Of a DNA stretch of 64,000 bases, positions 41,769 to 52,300 are shown piece by piece. A model generated the notes under the pieces. It was not told the DNA's origin, searched no databases, and was given only the letters and a program-made list of their open reading frames with translations. Each line of letters starts with the position of its first letter. The stretch's first letter is position 1. The translations under genes were made by a program, and so were the position numbers. The DNA comes from Hymenoscyphus infarciens (Eukaryota > Ascomycota > Leotiomycetes > Helotiales > Helotiaceae), in NCBI GenBank assembly GCA_001414345.1, contig LLCB01000038.1, positions 214,343 through 278,342 on the forward strand, given 5' to 3'.

Positions 41769-42026
41769 GTTCTAGTTAAAGAGTAAGTTCTAGTTAAGAA
41801 AGATATTCTAGTTAAGGAAGGGATTCTAGTTAAGGAAAGGATTCTAGTTAAGGAAGGGTTTCTAGTTGAGGAAGGGTTTTTAGTTAAGGAAGAAGTTCTA
41901 GTTAAAGAAGAAGTTTTAGTTAGAGAAGGAATTTATTATAAAGGTATTTATTACTATAGTAGAGAGGTTAATATAGAGAAGTATAAAGCATCTCTATCCT
42001 TTAAAGGTAAGGGTAGAACTATTTAA
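41769..42026 (+). pseudogene. Relic coding sequence with a VLVKEG hexapeptide repeat
   Basis: Nine exact-length 18-bp units (41769-41930) read in one frame as (V/I/F)LV(K/E)E(G/E). The frame is open from 41787 to a TAA at 42024-42026, 79 codons, unusually long for this block. Upstream, the same frame can be followed to about 40.9 kb if TAA and TAG are taken as former Gln codons, but the stop density there approaches the background, so only the repeat and the segment after it are firm. The Lys/Glu codons contain no CA or TG, so they resist RIP; that may be why the repeat survives. I do not recognise the protein. Confidence 0.5.
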
Positions 42027-42483
42027 CCTTAAAAGTATAAAGGTAACTAACTAATATATTAATAGAATAGAGTTTTTATAGTAGATTATACTTACTTATT
42101 ACTTCTTTTACTTTATAGTTTTTACTTCTTTCTTTTCTCTTACTTTTTAATCCTTTTTCTTATCTAATAATTACTAAACTATATCTTTAAAGTTATTTAC
42201 TTTTCTTCTTTTCTTTTCTTCTCTCTTAATAGATTCTTTAATAGTAAGTAAACAGAAAGGGGTTATTTTTAACTATTAGATACTTATACTTTTTCCCTTA
42301 CTCTAGATAATCTATAAATAATTAAAATATAAGTTATAAAAGCTATAATAGTATAGTAATATATAACTTAAGTAATATATAACTAGAGTAAGCTTAGAAG
42401 TTAAAATCTTTTACTTTATATATATATAAGAATTTTATAGTAAATTTCTCTTTTTAATCTTTTTAATAGTATACTACTTTAAC

Positions 42484-42592
42484 AGCTTACCTCTTTTAGA
42501 TAGCTTACCTCTTTTAGATAGCTTACCTCTTTTAGATAGCTTACCTCTTTTAGACAGCTTACCTCTTTTAGATAGCTTACTACTTTTTGTTA
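42484..42592 (-). repeat. Tandem repeat, 18-bp period, AGCTTACCTCTTTTAGAT
   Basis: Five to six nearly perfect units at 42484, 42502, 42520, 42538 and 42556. The AGCTTAC core is the reverse of GTAAGCT. The uniformity contrasts with the decayed surroundings. Confidence 0.85.
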
Positions 42593-43119
42593 GATATTTA
42601 ATAGTAAATTAATTCTATCTACCTAGGGCTTTAATAACCTTATAAGAACTACCTACTTAATAGGCGTTTATTATTCTTAAAATAACTATCTTTTAGCTTT
42701 AAATATCTTTAGTAGTAAAACTTATATCTTATATAAGATACTAGTAGCTTATATCTTACCTTTATAATTACTTTATAACTAAACTATACTCTTAGCTCTA
42801 ACTCTCTTTAAGTATATATATCTTATATATAATACTAGTAAATATATTCATCCTAAGTAGCCTATAGTCTTACTTTTATAAGTACTTTATAACTACTATT
42901 TTTACTATATTTATAATATATACTTTCTTATTACTATTAATTAGTTATCTTTTACTATATATTATACTCTTCCTTCTATAAATATTAAGACTACTAATAA
43001 GCTAATAATATAATAAAATAGATCTTAAAAGGACTACTAAAAAGGGTAGTAGATATTATAAGATAGATTATGCTTTATATAGAGGATAAAAAACACTATC
43101 TTTAATTTATTATTCTCTT

Positions 43120-43330
43120 AAAAGATATAATATTCTTTAAAGATAGTAAGAAGAAGAGGAAATAGTTAGCTAAGAAGGGGATTTAAAAAGAAGAAGAGGA
43201 AGAGGAAGAGGAAGAGAAAGAAGAGAAGGAAGAGTACTACTAAGAGGATATAGATAAGAAAGGGAATAAAAAAGAAGAGAAGGATATTATAAAAAATAAA
43301 GATATTCTAAAAGGAGATACTATATAAGTA
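43120..43330 (+). pseudogene. Relic coding tract, Lys/Arg-rich then Glu-rich
   Basis: One frame reads KDSKKKRK, then after a TAG LAKKGI, then after a TAA a run of Lys and about 13 Glu (43180-43240), followed by more Lys/Asp/Glu-rich sequence to about 43325. A basic, nuclear-localisation-like patch next to an acidic tract is typical of disordered regions in nuclear proteins. Purine-only codons are immune to CpA/TpG mutation, so this part of a gene would outlive the rest. The family is unknown. Confidence 0.4.
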
Positions 43331-44489
43331 GTTGTTTAATAAGACTAATTAATAAAAGACTAAGCTAGTGCCTTAACTATAAAGGAATTATATATTAACT
43401 TATAAAGGAAGCTTAATAATATACCTCTTTTAAAGGTAATATAGAGGAGTATATTAATTAACCTTATATTATAATAAAAGAGTAACGTTTTCTAATTTTT
43501 TTAAAGATCTAGCTATTTTAATAAAGCTTATATACCTAGTAATATCTAGTAAGCTCTACTCTAAAATATACATTTCTATAATAATAGCTTTAATAAAATC
43601 TTAAACTATAAGCTTAATAATATTATAAGGAAAGTAGTTAAGAATCTTAGGGCTAAACTTCTTATAAAAGAGTTAGTATTTTTATAGAAAGATAGGCTAC
43701 TAATTTAGATAAGATATATAGATTTATAGTTAACTAGTAATATATTAATTACTAAGAAGTTTATTAGATTAGTTAAGAAGAAAGCTATCTTAGTAGTATT
43801 GATTTTATTAGAAGCTATAAGCTTATACGTTATAAATAACTAGAGGAGGAAGATCGTAGTAATCTTAAGTCTTAGAGACTAAGAGCTAGAGCTAAAACTA
43901 GCTATAATAGCTAATAAGTTATAAGTCTCTATATTTAATCTTTTAATACTAATAAAGTTATTATAGGCTTATTAGTACTAATAATAGATATAGGTAATTA
44001 GTAAGTTATAAAGCTAAGTAAGACTAATTATAACCTTATTATAAGTAGTAGTTCTTTTCTCTTAGTATTTAAGTAGTAATTACTAATTTAAAATAGAGTA
44101 ACCTTTTTCTAGGACTAATATAATTAATAAGGTAGTTATTAATAGTATAGTATTATTACATCTATCTTAAGTATATAGCTTATTATAAGTATCTCTTAGT
44201 TAATAGATAACTTAATATTTTATTTTATCTATTTTAAAAAGAATAAAGAATTGTATTTTCTATATATAAGTTAAATAGCTCTTCTTTATATACTACCTCT
44301 ACTAGTAAATTCCCTCTAATAGCTTGTTACTTAATTCTAGGCTTATTGCTCTTCTTTATAAAATAATAGCTAGTTTCTCTTAATAAGTTACTCTTTGATT
44401 TTAAGCTTAATCCTTAGTAGTTAATAGCTTACTTAGTAGTTAAATAGTTCATTTATTACTATAAATTAATCTAAGATAATAGTTAGTAT

Positions 44490-44600
44490 AGGCTTATCTA
44501 CTATTTAAAAATTACCTAGTATATAGCTTATCTACTATTTAGAGATTACCTAGTATATAGCTTATCTACTATTTAGAGATTACCTAATATATAGCTTATC
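44490..44600 (-). repeat. Right subterminal repeats, 34-bp period
   Basis: AGCTTATCTACTATTTAGAG-like units start at 44491, 44525, 44559 and 44593, an exact 34-bp spacing. Read on the minus strand they contain the AGATAAGCT core found inside the left end. Confidence 0.8.
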
Positions 44601-44789
44601 TATTATCTAGAGATCACAGTTTAGTAGGTACTTATAAGTATATTTCAGCCTTTTATATACTTATACATTTACAAAGTACTATGTAGGTTATAGCTTTATA
44701 TATGTCCTTTATACTAAAGAAGCTACATAAAGATAGTATCTTTATCAAGAGCACGGCCTTACAAAAGGTAGGAAAAGTATACCTATAGT
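44593..44789 (-). repeat. Right terminal inverted repeat of the giant element
   Basis: It is the reverse complement of the left terminus, ending AGGAAAAGTATACCTATAGT on the plus strand. Shared landmarks include the AAGGTAGGAAAAGTAT word, the GGCCTTAC word and the CTTTATACTAAAGAAGCTA word, each present inverted at the left end. Confidence 0.88.
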
Positions 44790-45912
44790 ATTCGTAGGAC
44801 ACATTATGGTCCGTGCTTAAAACACTAAAAAATAGATGTAATTATTTTATTTACTACTATAGCTTGCTCTTTATAGGTAATCCACTAGTAACAGCTACTT
44901 CTTTATATCGTAAAGACATTTTCTCAATTCTTTCTCGAATCTAGTCTAATATAATCTTATTCTACTAGTAGTCCGTTTAACTAATAGTCTTATATTCTAT
45001 AAGACTAGACTACTCTCTTTATCTAACCTTTTACTCTAAAGTATTCTATTTACTCTCTTTAGAATTACATTATGCGTACGGTCGTTTTAGTAGAGCAATG
45101 TCTATGCCTCGTACAATATAATCAAGAGAGAGCAGTTACGTTTAATTCAAAAAGGCAATTAGGTGTATACTTCTGTCTCCAGGGCGGGAATTAACAACTC
45201 CGTGTCAAACTAAAAGTCACAAAATAAATGGAAAATAGATTTCGCTGGAAGGATTACTACGAGTCACTAGACTGGTCTTCTGCTGTCACCATCTTGGTGC
45301 TTCTTTTTGTCATTTCAATTGTTGGCATTACCTTGAGGTATTGCCCTGGCCGGCCCTTGAAAGAGCTTGTCTAATGACTTCCTCGGTAAAGTTCAACTAG
45401 CACCACTGAACCCATCAGCAAGAGGGTGATCATATCTTAAACAAGACACTGCCTATTCAAAAATTTATCTTCTAAAATCTACATCCTAGGTAAGAAAAAG
45501 AACCTTAATGGGATTCATGAGTACGATCACGTGCTGTATCTCTGAACCTTAAATACGAGGCGAGGCGGAAGTACTCCAGCTCCATACCCCCGCATTGCTT
45601 CATTGCACGACCGGCGTCATCGCAAACCCCACGAGATCGTGAAGAGGGCTAACAGAACCTTGGAACTCTGAAGGATGAATCAGCTTTGAGAAGCTCACCG
45701 CCAACGATAGGAAGCTATCCGGGGTTCCGACGTCCCGCAGTTAGGTTAACCAGCGAATGCTCTCATTCTTTCTCTTTTGTCCTCCTCTGTCGTCGATTCG
45801 ATTGCCTCAGCTATTCTTTCCATTTGCCGCGACCTCCCCTCTCTATCTCTCCCTGTATCTTCTCCCACAATAGCTCCCGACTCGATCATCAATTGGCCTA
45901 GAGCTTAACAAA
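44790..45912. other. Right flank of the giant element and promoter region of the GH15 gene
   Basis: 44790-45110 is still AT-rich and somewhat CA/TG-poor; it then returns to normal composition by about 45130. No gene is supported. The last 250 bases contain long CT-rich stretches (for example around 45765-45860), common in promoters and 5' UTRs of filamentous ascomycetes. Confidence 0.55.
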
Positions 45913-48362
45913 ATGTCTACTCAAGCGGGTACGACCTCGACGCGTCGAAGCGCGACGGGATATCTGCCAATTGAGAATTATGGCTTGATTGGGAATATGC
46001 GAACTTGCGCCATGGTGGGTATTGATGGAAGTATCGACTTCATGTGCTGGTAAGCTCTCCCTTTGGCTCGAAGCTCCCTTCAATCGGCACGCAGGCCCAT
46101 TGATATCTGACTGACAATCTCCCAGGCCGGAATTCGACTCCCCCTCCATCTTCTGCAGACTCCTCGATAAAGATAAAGGCGGTTATTTCAGCATTGCTCC
46201 TACCGATAACACGACCTTCACGACGAAGCAACAATACCTCCCCTCTTCGAATATCTTGCAGACCCGATACATATTGGAGGATGGGGTTGTTGACTTGATT
46301 GATTTCTTTCCACGCCCAAAGGAGCTTCATGTCGTTGCTAAGCTTCCAAAGCAGATGCCTTTCCGAGAATCGATTTCAGTACAAGATGAATTGAAGAGAT
46401 GGTTGGTAAGAAGAGTGGAATGCATTCGCGGAAAGCTTGATTTGGGTAGGCTCTCTTTCCAGGCCTTCAATTAGTACAGTCCTCCGCTGGAACATCGCTG
46501 ATTTCGGGGAACCAGATGTTGAGATTTTCCCCGCTTTCGATTATGCACGAGAAGAACATACTACCGAAATTCTCCTTCCTAACCACCCTCCCGGATGTCT
46601 CGAAAGCAAAACCGTTGTCTTCGCGACCGAAAAGGTCAGACTTCAATTGGATGTTACAATCGACCATGGCGAAGAAAACGCGGAATCCTGTCCCACGGTC
46701 ATTTTTACAAAGAAACAGAAGCCAGGGATGAGGGGCCAAGGGGTTGTTGCACGCATACGATTACAAGAAGGTCAAGCTATTTCGTTTGTGCTCAGAGATG
46801 ATATTCCGAATCATGTCACTCATGATGTTACGACCGAAGTACTTGATCAGCAACAACAATCTACTCAATATTATTGGTTTAACTGGATTTCGAAGAGCAA
46901 GTATAAGGGTCGTTGGAGGGAAGTTGTCAATAGGAGTTTGATGATTTTGAAAATGCTCACTTATGAGCCAACCGGTGCTATTATTGCTGCCCCTACCTTT
47001 TCAATCCCGGAGGAACTAGGTGGCACTCGGTAAGTACCTTTCGGGCCTAAATTCCGCACAGTGTTTCTCCATTTTCAAATGTATCCCGGATCGTGTTTTC
47101 TTATAACTCTTTCGCATTTTCACGGTATGGTTACTAACTCGAAAAGCAATTGGGACTATCGGTTCTGCTGGGTCCGAGATTCAAGCTTTACGATTTATAT
47201 TCTTCTTCGAATGGGGTTCACAGCTGAAGCGGATGCATACATGGACTTTATAAGCAACCGGTTTCAACAGTCTCGTGGCCCGGATGGTGCTCTTCCTATC
47301 ATGTTTACGATCAGAGGCGAAACTGAAATTCCAGAAATTGAACTTGGGTAAATCGCAAACTGTGTGCTCACAGCATCCTTGAACTAGGTCGCTAACCTAC
47401 TTCCAGCCATCTTTCGGGTTATCGGAATAGTTCTCCTGTACGAATTGGCAATGGTGCTGCATTTCATCAACAATTTGATATTTATGGAGAACTGATGGAT
47501 GCCATTTATTTGTATAACAAATATGGGAAACCTGTAACATGGGAGCAATGGGTTTCTATCAGAGAGATACTAGGTGGGGGTTGAAACACCTAGAATTCCA
47601 TATTGTGCTAACCGAAATATACAGACTATGTGATGACCATTTATAAGGAGCCAGATATGTCAATCTGGGAAGTTAGAAACAAGAAGCAAAATTTCGTCTA
47701 CTCGAAGATCATGTTGTGGGTAGCCTTTGATCGAGGAATTCGCCTTGCCGATAAACGATGTCTGCCATGTCCACATCGAAGCGAATGGCGAGCTATTCGA
47801 GATGAAATATACGAGGAAGTCATGACAAAGGGTACTTTGCCCTTTTTGGTTCTCTATACATACTGACATTTCCATTCCAGGCTACAGCAACAACCTCCGC
47901 TGCTTCATCCAATCCTACGAGTCCGGAGACCTTCTCGACTCCTCAATCCTCATCGCACCCCTCGTCTTCTTCATCTCCCCCAACGACCCCCGTTTCCTCC
48001 GCACGATCGATCGTATCCTTCTTGCCCCCGAGAAAGGCGGTCTCACATCGACCGGCCTAGTTTACCGTTACAATACTGAGCATTCTGACGACGGAGTTGG
48101 TGGTCGCGAGGGAGCATTTTCCATGTGTACATTTTGGCTGGTTGAAGCGCTTACTAGGGCGGGTGTTTATGAGCATAAATACCTGGTCAGAGCGACGAAT
48201 GTTTTCGAAAATATGGTCGGGTTTGGGAATCATTTGGGTATGTTTAGTGAGGAGATTGCGAGAAGTGGGGAGCAGCTTGGGAACACGCCGCAGGCTTTTT
48301 CGCATTTGAGCTTGATTAGTGCGGCTTTTAACTTGGATCGGGCGGGGGAGATGAAGAGATAA
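45913..48362 (+). CDS. Glycoside hydrolase family 15 protein (glucoamylase/trehalase-like), 675 aa
   Basis: Seven exons: 45913-46049, 46126-46445, 46516-47029, 47147-47347, 47407-47573, 47625-47831 and 47881-48362. All introns are GT-AG, 49-117 nt, and the frame is preserved throughout. The N-terminal part ([36 protein letters not shown]) is the domain that precedes the catalytic barrel in bacterial-type GH15 enzymes. The (alpha/alpha)6 barrel starts at [12 protein letters not shown] (residues 324-335). The expected general acid is Glu462 in SIWEVR and the general base Glu592 in [12 protein letters not shown]; both are present. There is no signal peptide, so the enzyme is probably cytosolic, unlike secreted starch-degrading glucoamylases. 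Relatives include glucan glucohydrolases, glucodextranases and trehalases, so the substrate (an alpha-linked glucoside) cannot be fixed from sequence. It converges with the transporter gene downstream. Confidence 0.93.
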
Positions 48363-49319
48363 ATAGCTAAAGGGGTTATGGAGTTTTGCTATGACGTGAG
48401 GTCGGGCGGTAAGGGTGCTGGGATTAGAATTTTTGTTTTAGGTTGGATTCGGTGTGATATAGAAAGATGAGATAGATTTGGCACGTCAAAAGTACGTCGA
48501 CTCGCCGAGTTTGAGGTGATTCTGATCTCGAATTCGATGGCCGATGACTTCTGTTCAATTTCTTGCATTGCTGTTCGTCGAGGATTGGTCTTCTTTTGGA
48601 CGCGAAACTTAAACACCGTTGTATAAAAAGATATCCTGTCCCAATGTATATAATTCTTCCGCCAATGCTAATTAACTTGAAGCTTTACAATCTTCGGCTC
48701 AGATTCTTCCACTGGAGGCAGAGCTTTACCGTTGTAAGGTCACTTGGGAGATATATGGGATATTGTGTAATCTCATTTCATCCCCCCACCATGCTTGAAG
48801 ACTCGCCGCCTGGTTTTGCAAAAGCTGTTTAGCGGCCTTCCATTTTCGAATTGCAGTCTGAGGCCCTTGATCGTCAGGATTCAAACTCATCATCTTCTCC
48901 CTCCCTGTGGTAACACTAGAAGTGGGCGGCCGTAAATATCATTCCAACGCTATGGTGAGTAACATATGTGGTGAAAACAACGTACTTGTCGGCCAACGAA
49001 ATTCGGGCTTTGAGATTCGCAATCTTCCTTACCACTTCAAATACGTTCTTTAAAGGAGAGTGGACTAAACTATCCTCTACTTACTCGCTCATATTTCTAT
49101 ACTTGTGGAAAGAAAATTTGGTTGAAGATAATTAAGACGATCGCGAGAGAACCTTTCTCAATCTCTAGCAAGCGTGAAGAGCGCCTTATACCCACTTTAC
49201 TCTTTCTCGACAATCACACATACGAAGAACCGAGTAATGGAGGTAAAGTGATTATCCTAGATTGCTTTGATTTATCCATACCAAGTGAAGTAAGGACACC
49301 GGCTGCTCCAGTAGTACCA
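48363..49319. other. Convergent intergenic region (3' ends of GH15 and transporter genes)
   Basis: It holds the two 3' UTRs. Apart from a small minus-strand frame at 48726-48893, nothing coding-like is seen. A CT-rich stretch at 49360-49440 lies within the 3' exon of the transporter. Confidence 0.5.
48726..48893 (-). CDS. Possible small protein (55 aa) on the minus strand
   Basis: It starts at tandem ATG codons (48893-48888). The translation has natural-looking composition: it begins MMSLNPDDQGPQTAIRKWKA, continues with a Gln/Ala-rich amphipathic helix and two Trp, and ends at TAA. It lies in the 3' intergenic region of two convergent genes. It could be a single-exon microprotein, one exon of a spliced small gene, or chance. 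I do not recognise it. Confidence 0.25.
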   Translation of the reverse strand: MMSLNPDDQGPQTAIRKWKAAKQLLQNQAASLQAWWGDEMRLHNIPYISQVTLQR

Positions 49320-52300
49320 CTAGTCCTTGTCATAAAATACACTACTAAAACACCCACTCTCCTCATCCCCTCCATTCCGCATCCCCCTTCTCCTATCCAC
49401 CGCCTCGACCTCCTTTTTTCCCCTTCCCCGTCCCAACAACCGACTTTTCGAAATACCATGCTCTGGCCCTTCATTTTCACCTAAAAACCCCGCTTTCCTC
49501 ATCTCACTCCTGGTCTTCTTATTCTCCTCTCTAGCATGTATGTTCTTTACCCGTTTCTTCTGCTGTATATAAAGGTTATTCGAATCGTGCGTGCCAACGA
49601 ATTTGGTCGTGACGTTTACGAAGAGTGGACGGATGTATGTGTATTCAATGAAGTAGGCCCAAGATACGGTGACGACATAGTAGATTATGCCTCGGATCCA
49701 GGTCGAGAAGGCAAGGGAAACGGAGATTATTATTACACCGATGGAGATGGGAACTATGGAGTGGTTGTTAGTTGAAACTTGCTAATTTAGGGGATGGAGG
49801 GTGTGGAGGGAATGGGACGTGCATAAGAGTTTGAATTGATCCCTCAGAGACATTTTATTTCCCCCATTTGGAGCATCGAAGTTGCTGGCGTTCATCCCAA
49901 AGACCGAGCTCATGAATGAGAGTGGTAGGAAGATGATTGTGACGATTGTGAAAAGCATGACTGAACGTCCTTGCTTGACACTTTCGTCTGCTCGTTTCAA
50001 GGCATACTTGGCTTCGATGATGCTAGCTTGTTGCTGTTTAAGACTCAGCAAATCTTTCAGCTACACCATCTGGTTAGCTGGTCCATTTCACAAAGCGTGC
50101 TGTTGTGGGCCTATAGAACTAGGGAATTCGCAAACCTGGTCGTATATAGAATTGGTACTGCCCTCAAGCTCCCTCAATTCTGTTCTCCGCAACACGATAC
50201 TATCCACAACCTTTTTCGCATGTCGCAAGGTATTTTCCGTAACAGCAGATGTTGGTGTCGGTTTCGGGGTACTGGCAGTTCCATGAGGGTGTAGCTGCTG
50301 GCCACCGCTTTCATGAATCGGGGTATTAGTCCCATTACTCAAACTTTCATTCCTCTCCTGCAACAGATTCTTTATTTTAACCATTATTTCCAGCTCTCCA
50401 GTATTGGCGGGCATATTGAGATTGTGTTTCCGCTCCTGGTCGTGTAGGTTTCGAAGATGCTCGGCGAAATCGACTGCAACCATCTTTTGTTGTGCGAAAA
50501 TGCGCATCATCATTCGCAGTTCTTCTATTATGTCGTGGACTTCTTTGAGCAATTTACCCTCGGGGTTGATATTAAGATATTTTCTCGCAGTGGATTCAAG
50601 ATCCATGGGTTGGCTGTCGCTTTCGCTGAGCTTGTCTAAGTGACGCCAGAATGCTTCGAAAGCAACTGTTTTCATACCAGACTAAGTGGTTGGTTAGAAG
50701 GTTGCCGAAGAGTTGAAGGTGATAAAAACCAATGGAGATACGACCTGAAGCGAAACGTGCAAGCCCCAGTAAAATCTCCGAGGAAGAAAACAAAACAATC
50801 TAGGGGACTTACTATATGGCTAAGAGCGTTCGAAAATATATCAAGCAATTCCGGCCTCTCATCCACCGGCTTTGTCCGATCAAAGAAGACAGTACTGCAC
50901 TGATTGATTATGAGAAGAGCCAAGTCATAGACCGACTCAATCTGTCCAGGTCTTGGGGGTTTAAGGATAGCCCGGATACCTTTGTGCACACCTGAGTAAT
51001 CGGGCTTGTTGCGCCCCCATCGACGGGGAAAGCTGGAAATAATTGTGTCTGTGGAGTATGTTAGTGTTTGGGCAATATTGGCCTATGATGGTACTCACTC
51101 TCGTCCAAAATATAAAGCCACAGCTGATCAACCATAACTACTCTAGTAGTACGGAAAACACTCTTTCCTTCCTTCGTCGCTCGGAAGACAACCTGGTCCT
51201 CGTCCCGGTTGTCCGTATTTTGAAGTTTCCAATAGTAAGATTGGTCCAGGGTTCGCCTTGAATGCAAAGGAGGCTCTTGATGGAGGTGGTCTCGTAGCAT
51301 CCTTACGTCGGGTTCGATATCCATAGCATCATATATCTTGGCGATTTGTAACAAGTATTTCCCTAGAGGACCTGGCTCTTCGTTTTCCTTATTTTTCTTG
51401 GAAGGAATTCTTTCTTTCAGCTGATGAAAGTCTGTCATGGCTCTCGCGAGGTGGACTTCTTCGGCGACCTTAGTCAGCCCCTCTCTTAAAAGCTCGTTGC
51501 GTCGCGGGCTGTGCTTGAGGTGTCGTGATGTAATTTGTTTCGTCACCTCAGCCATCTGCTTGCGCCGTTTATGCGTCTCCCAATGTAGGTAAGGCATCTA
51601 CCGAGGGCAAATTCGTTAGAATGCGTGTTCATGTAAGAATGTCGAAGTCAAAGGTGGGAGCAGAGGGGAAAAAAGGAGCTCAAGGTCAAAGTATCGCTTG
51701 AAACTCCCCATTTGAGCAATGACTTTACCCCAACAACAGTAAAAATTTGAAGAGATACCAATCACCTACAAATAGCACAAAGTTCTTATTTCCCACAGTA
51801 TGTTCTGAATCCGTTCCAGCCTCGGGCATAATCAGCGAACAGTGGGCGCGCATGTGGCGAGCGTGGATAGGATCGTACTTTCCCCCACTATAATAAAGGG
51901 ATCAGCTCCTGAGAAGTAATGATATGAGAACTCGCATGTCTTTCCCTCTCCCTCTCCAGAAGGCCGTGAAGCATCATGCATATTGCAAGCAATATTGCAT
52001 GAAGTATGGGGGCTGGGAAGTGAAAACTTACTGCTGAAGTGAGGACCAATACTCGCGACATAAAATATTAGAGGACAATTTTCGATAATTGTGTGCACCG
52101 CGCCAGTTATATTCACCGGGAGTCTCCTCGTCATAGTATCTGCCAATTGCTTCCTGAAAGTGGTATTAGTAAAGTATCAGGAGATATGGTAGGAGTAAGT
52201 CTTTAAGGACTATGCCAAATTCACAGTGGAGAATACTCTCTAAAATGGCTTAAAATAATCGAGAAGCCGAGTATTGTGTAATTGTTTGACAGATTGTCTA

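Larger units (their letters stand above)
11005..44789. mobile_element. Giant (33.8 kb) RIP-saturated element with ~190-bp terminal inverted repeats
   Basis: The whole block is extremely AT-rich with almost no CA or TG dinucleotides (for example none in 20041-20160), while CT, AG and TA are abundant, as expected after saturating RIP. Its two ends are inverted copies of each other, and the composition changes sharply at both ends, so I treat it as one inserted element. Apart from one hydrophobic 76-codon frame at 15800-16030, no ATG-initiated frame of 60 codons survives. Internal tandem repeats and relic coding tracts are listed separately. Size and long inverted termini resemble Maverick/Polinton-like or other giant TIR transposons, but no gene is readable enough to assign a class. 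A nest of several RIPped elements inside one large carrier is also possible. Confidence 0.72.

Noticed and set aside
11005..44789. The AT-rich block as the chromosome's centromere
   Set aside because: AT-rich RIPped DNA is compatible with a regional centromere, but the matched TIRs explain the limits of the block more directly. I kept the centromere idea only as a test for the neighbouring box array.
11005..44789. A Starship-type element
   Set aside because: Such elements are defined by a tyrosine-recombinase captain gene near one end and lack long TIRs. Here the TIRs are long, and no captain is readable, although RIP could have erased it.
45601..45628. An extra copy of the satellite box to the right of the giant element (ATTGCACG ... 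TCATCGCAAA)
   Set aside because: The match is split by about 8 extra bases and lies alone in the GH15 promoter region, so it is probably chance.
49536..49775. 79-codon plus-strand open frame
   Set aside because: It is antisense to the exon encoding the second membrane helix of the CorA-like protein, which is well supported.
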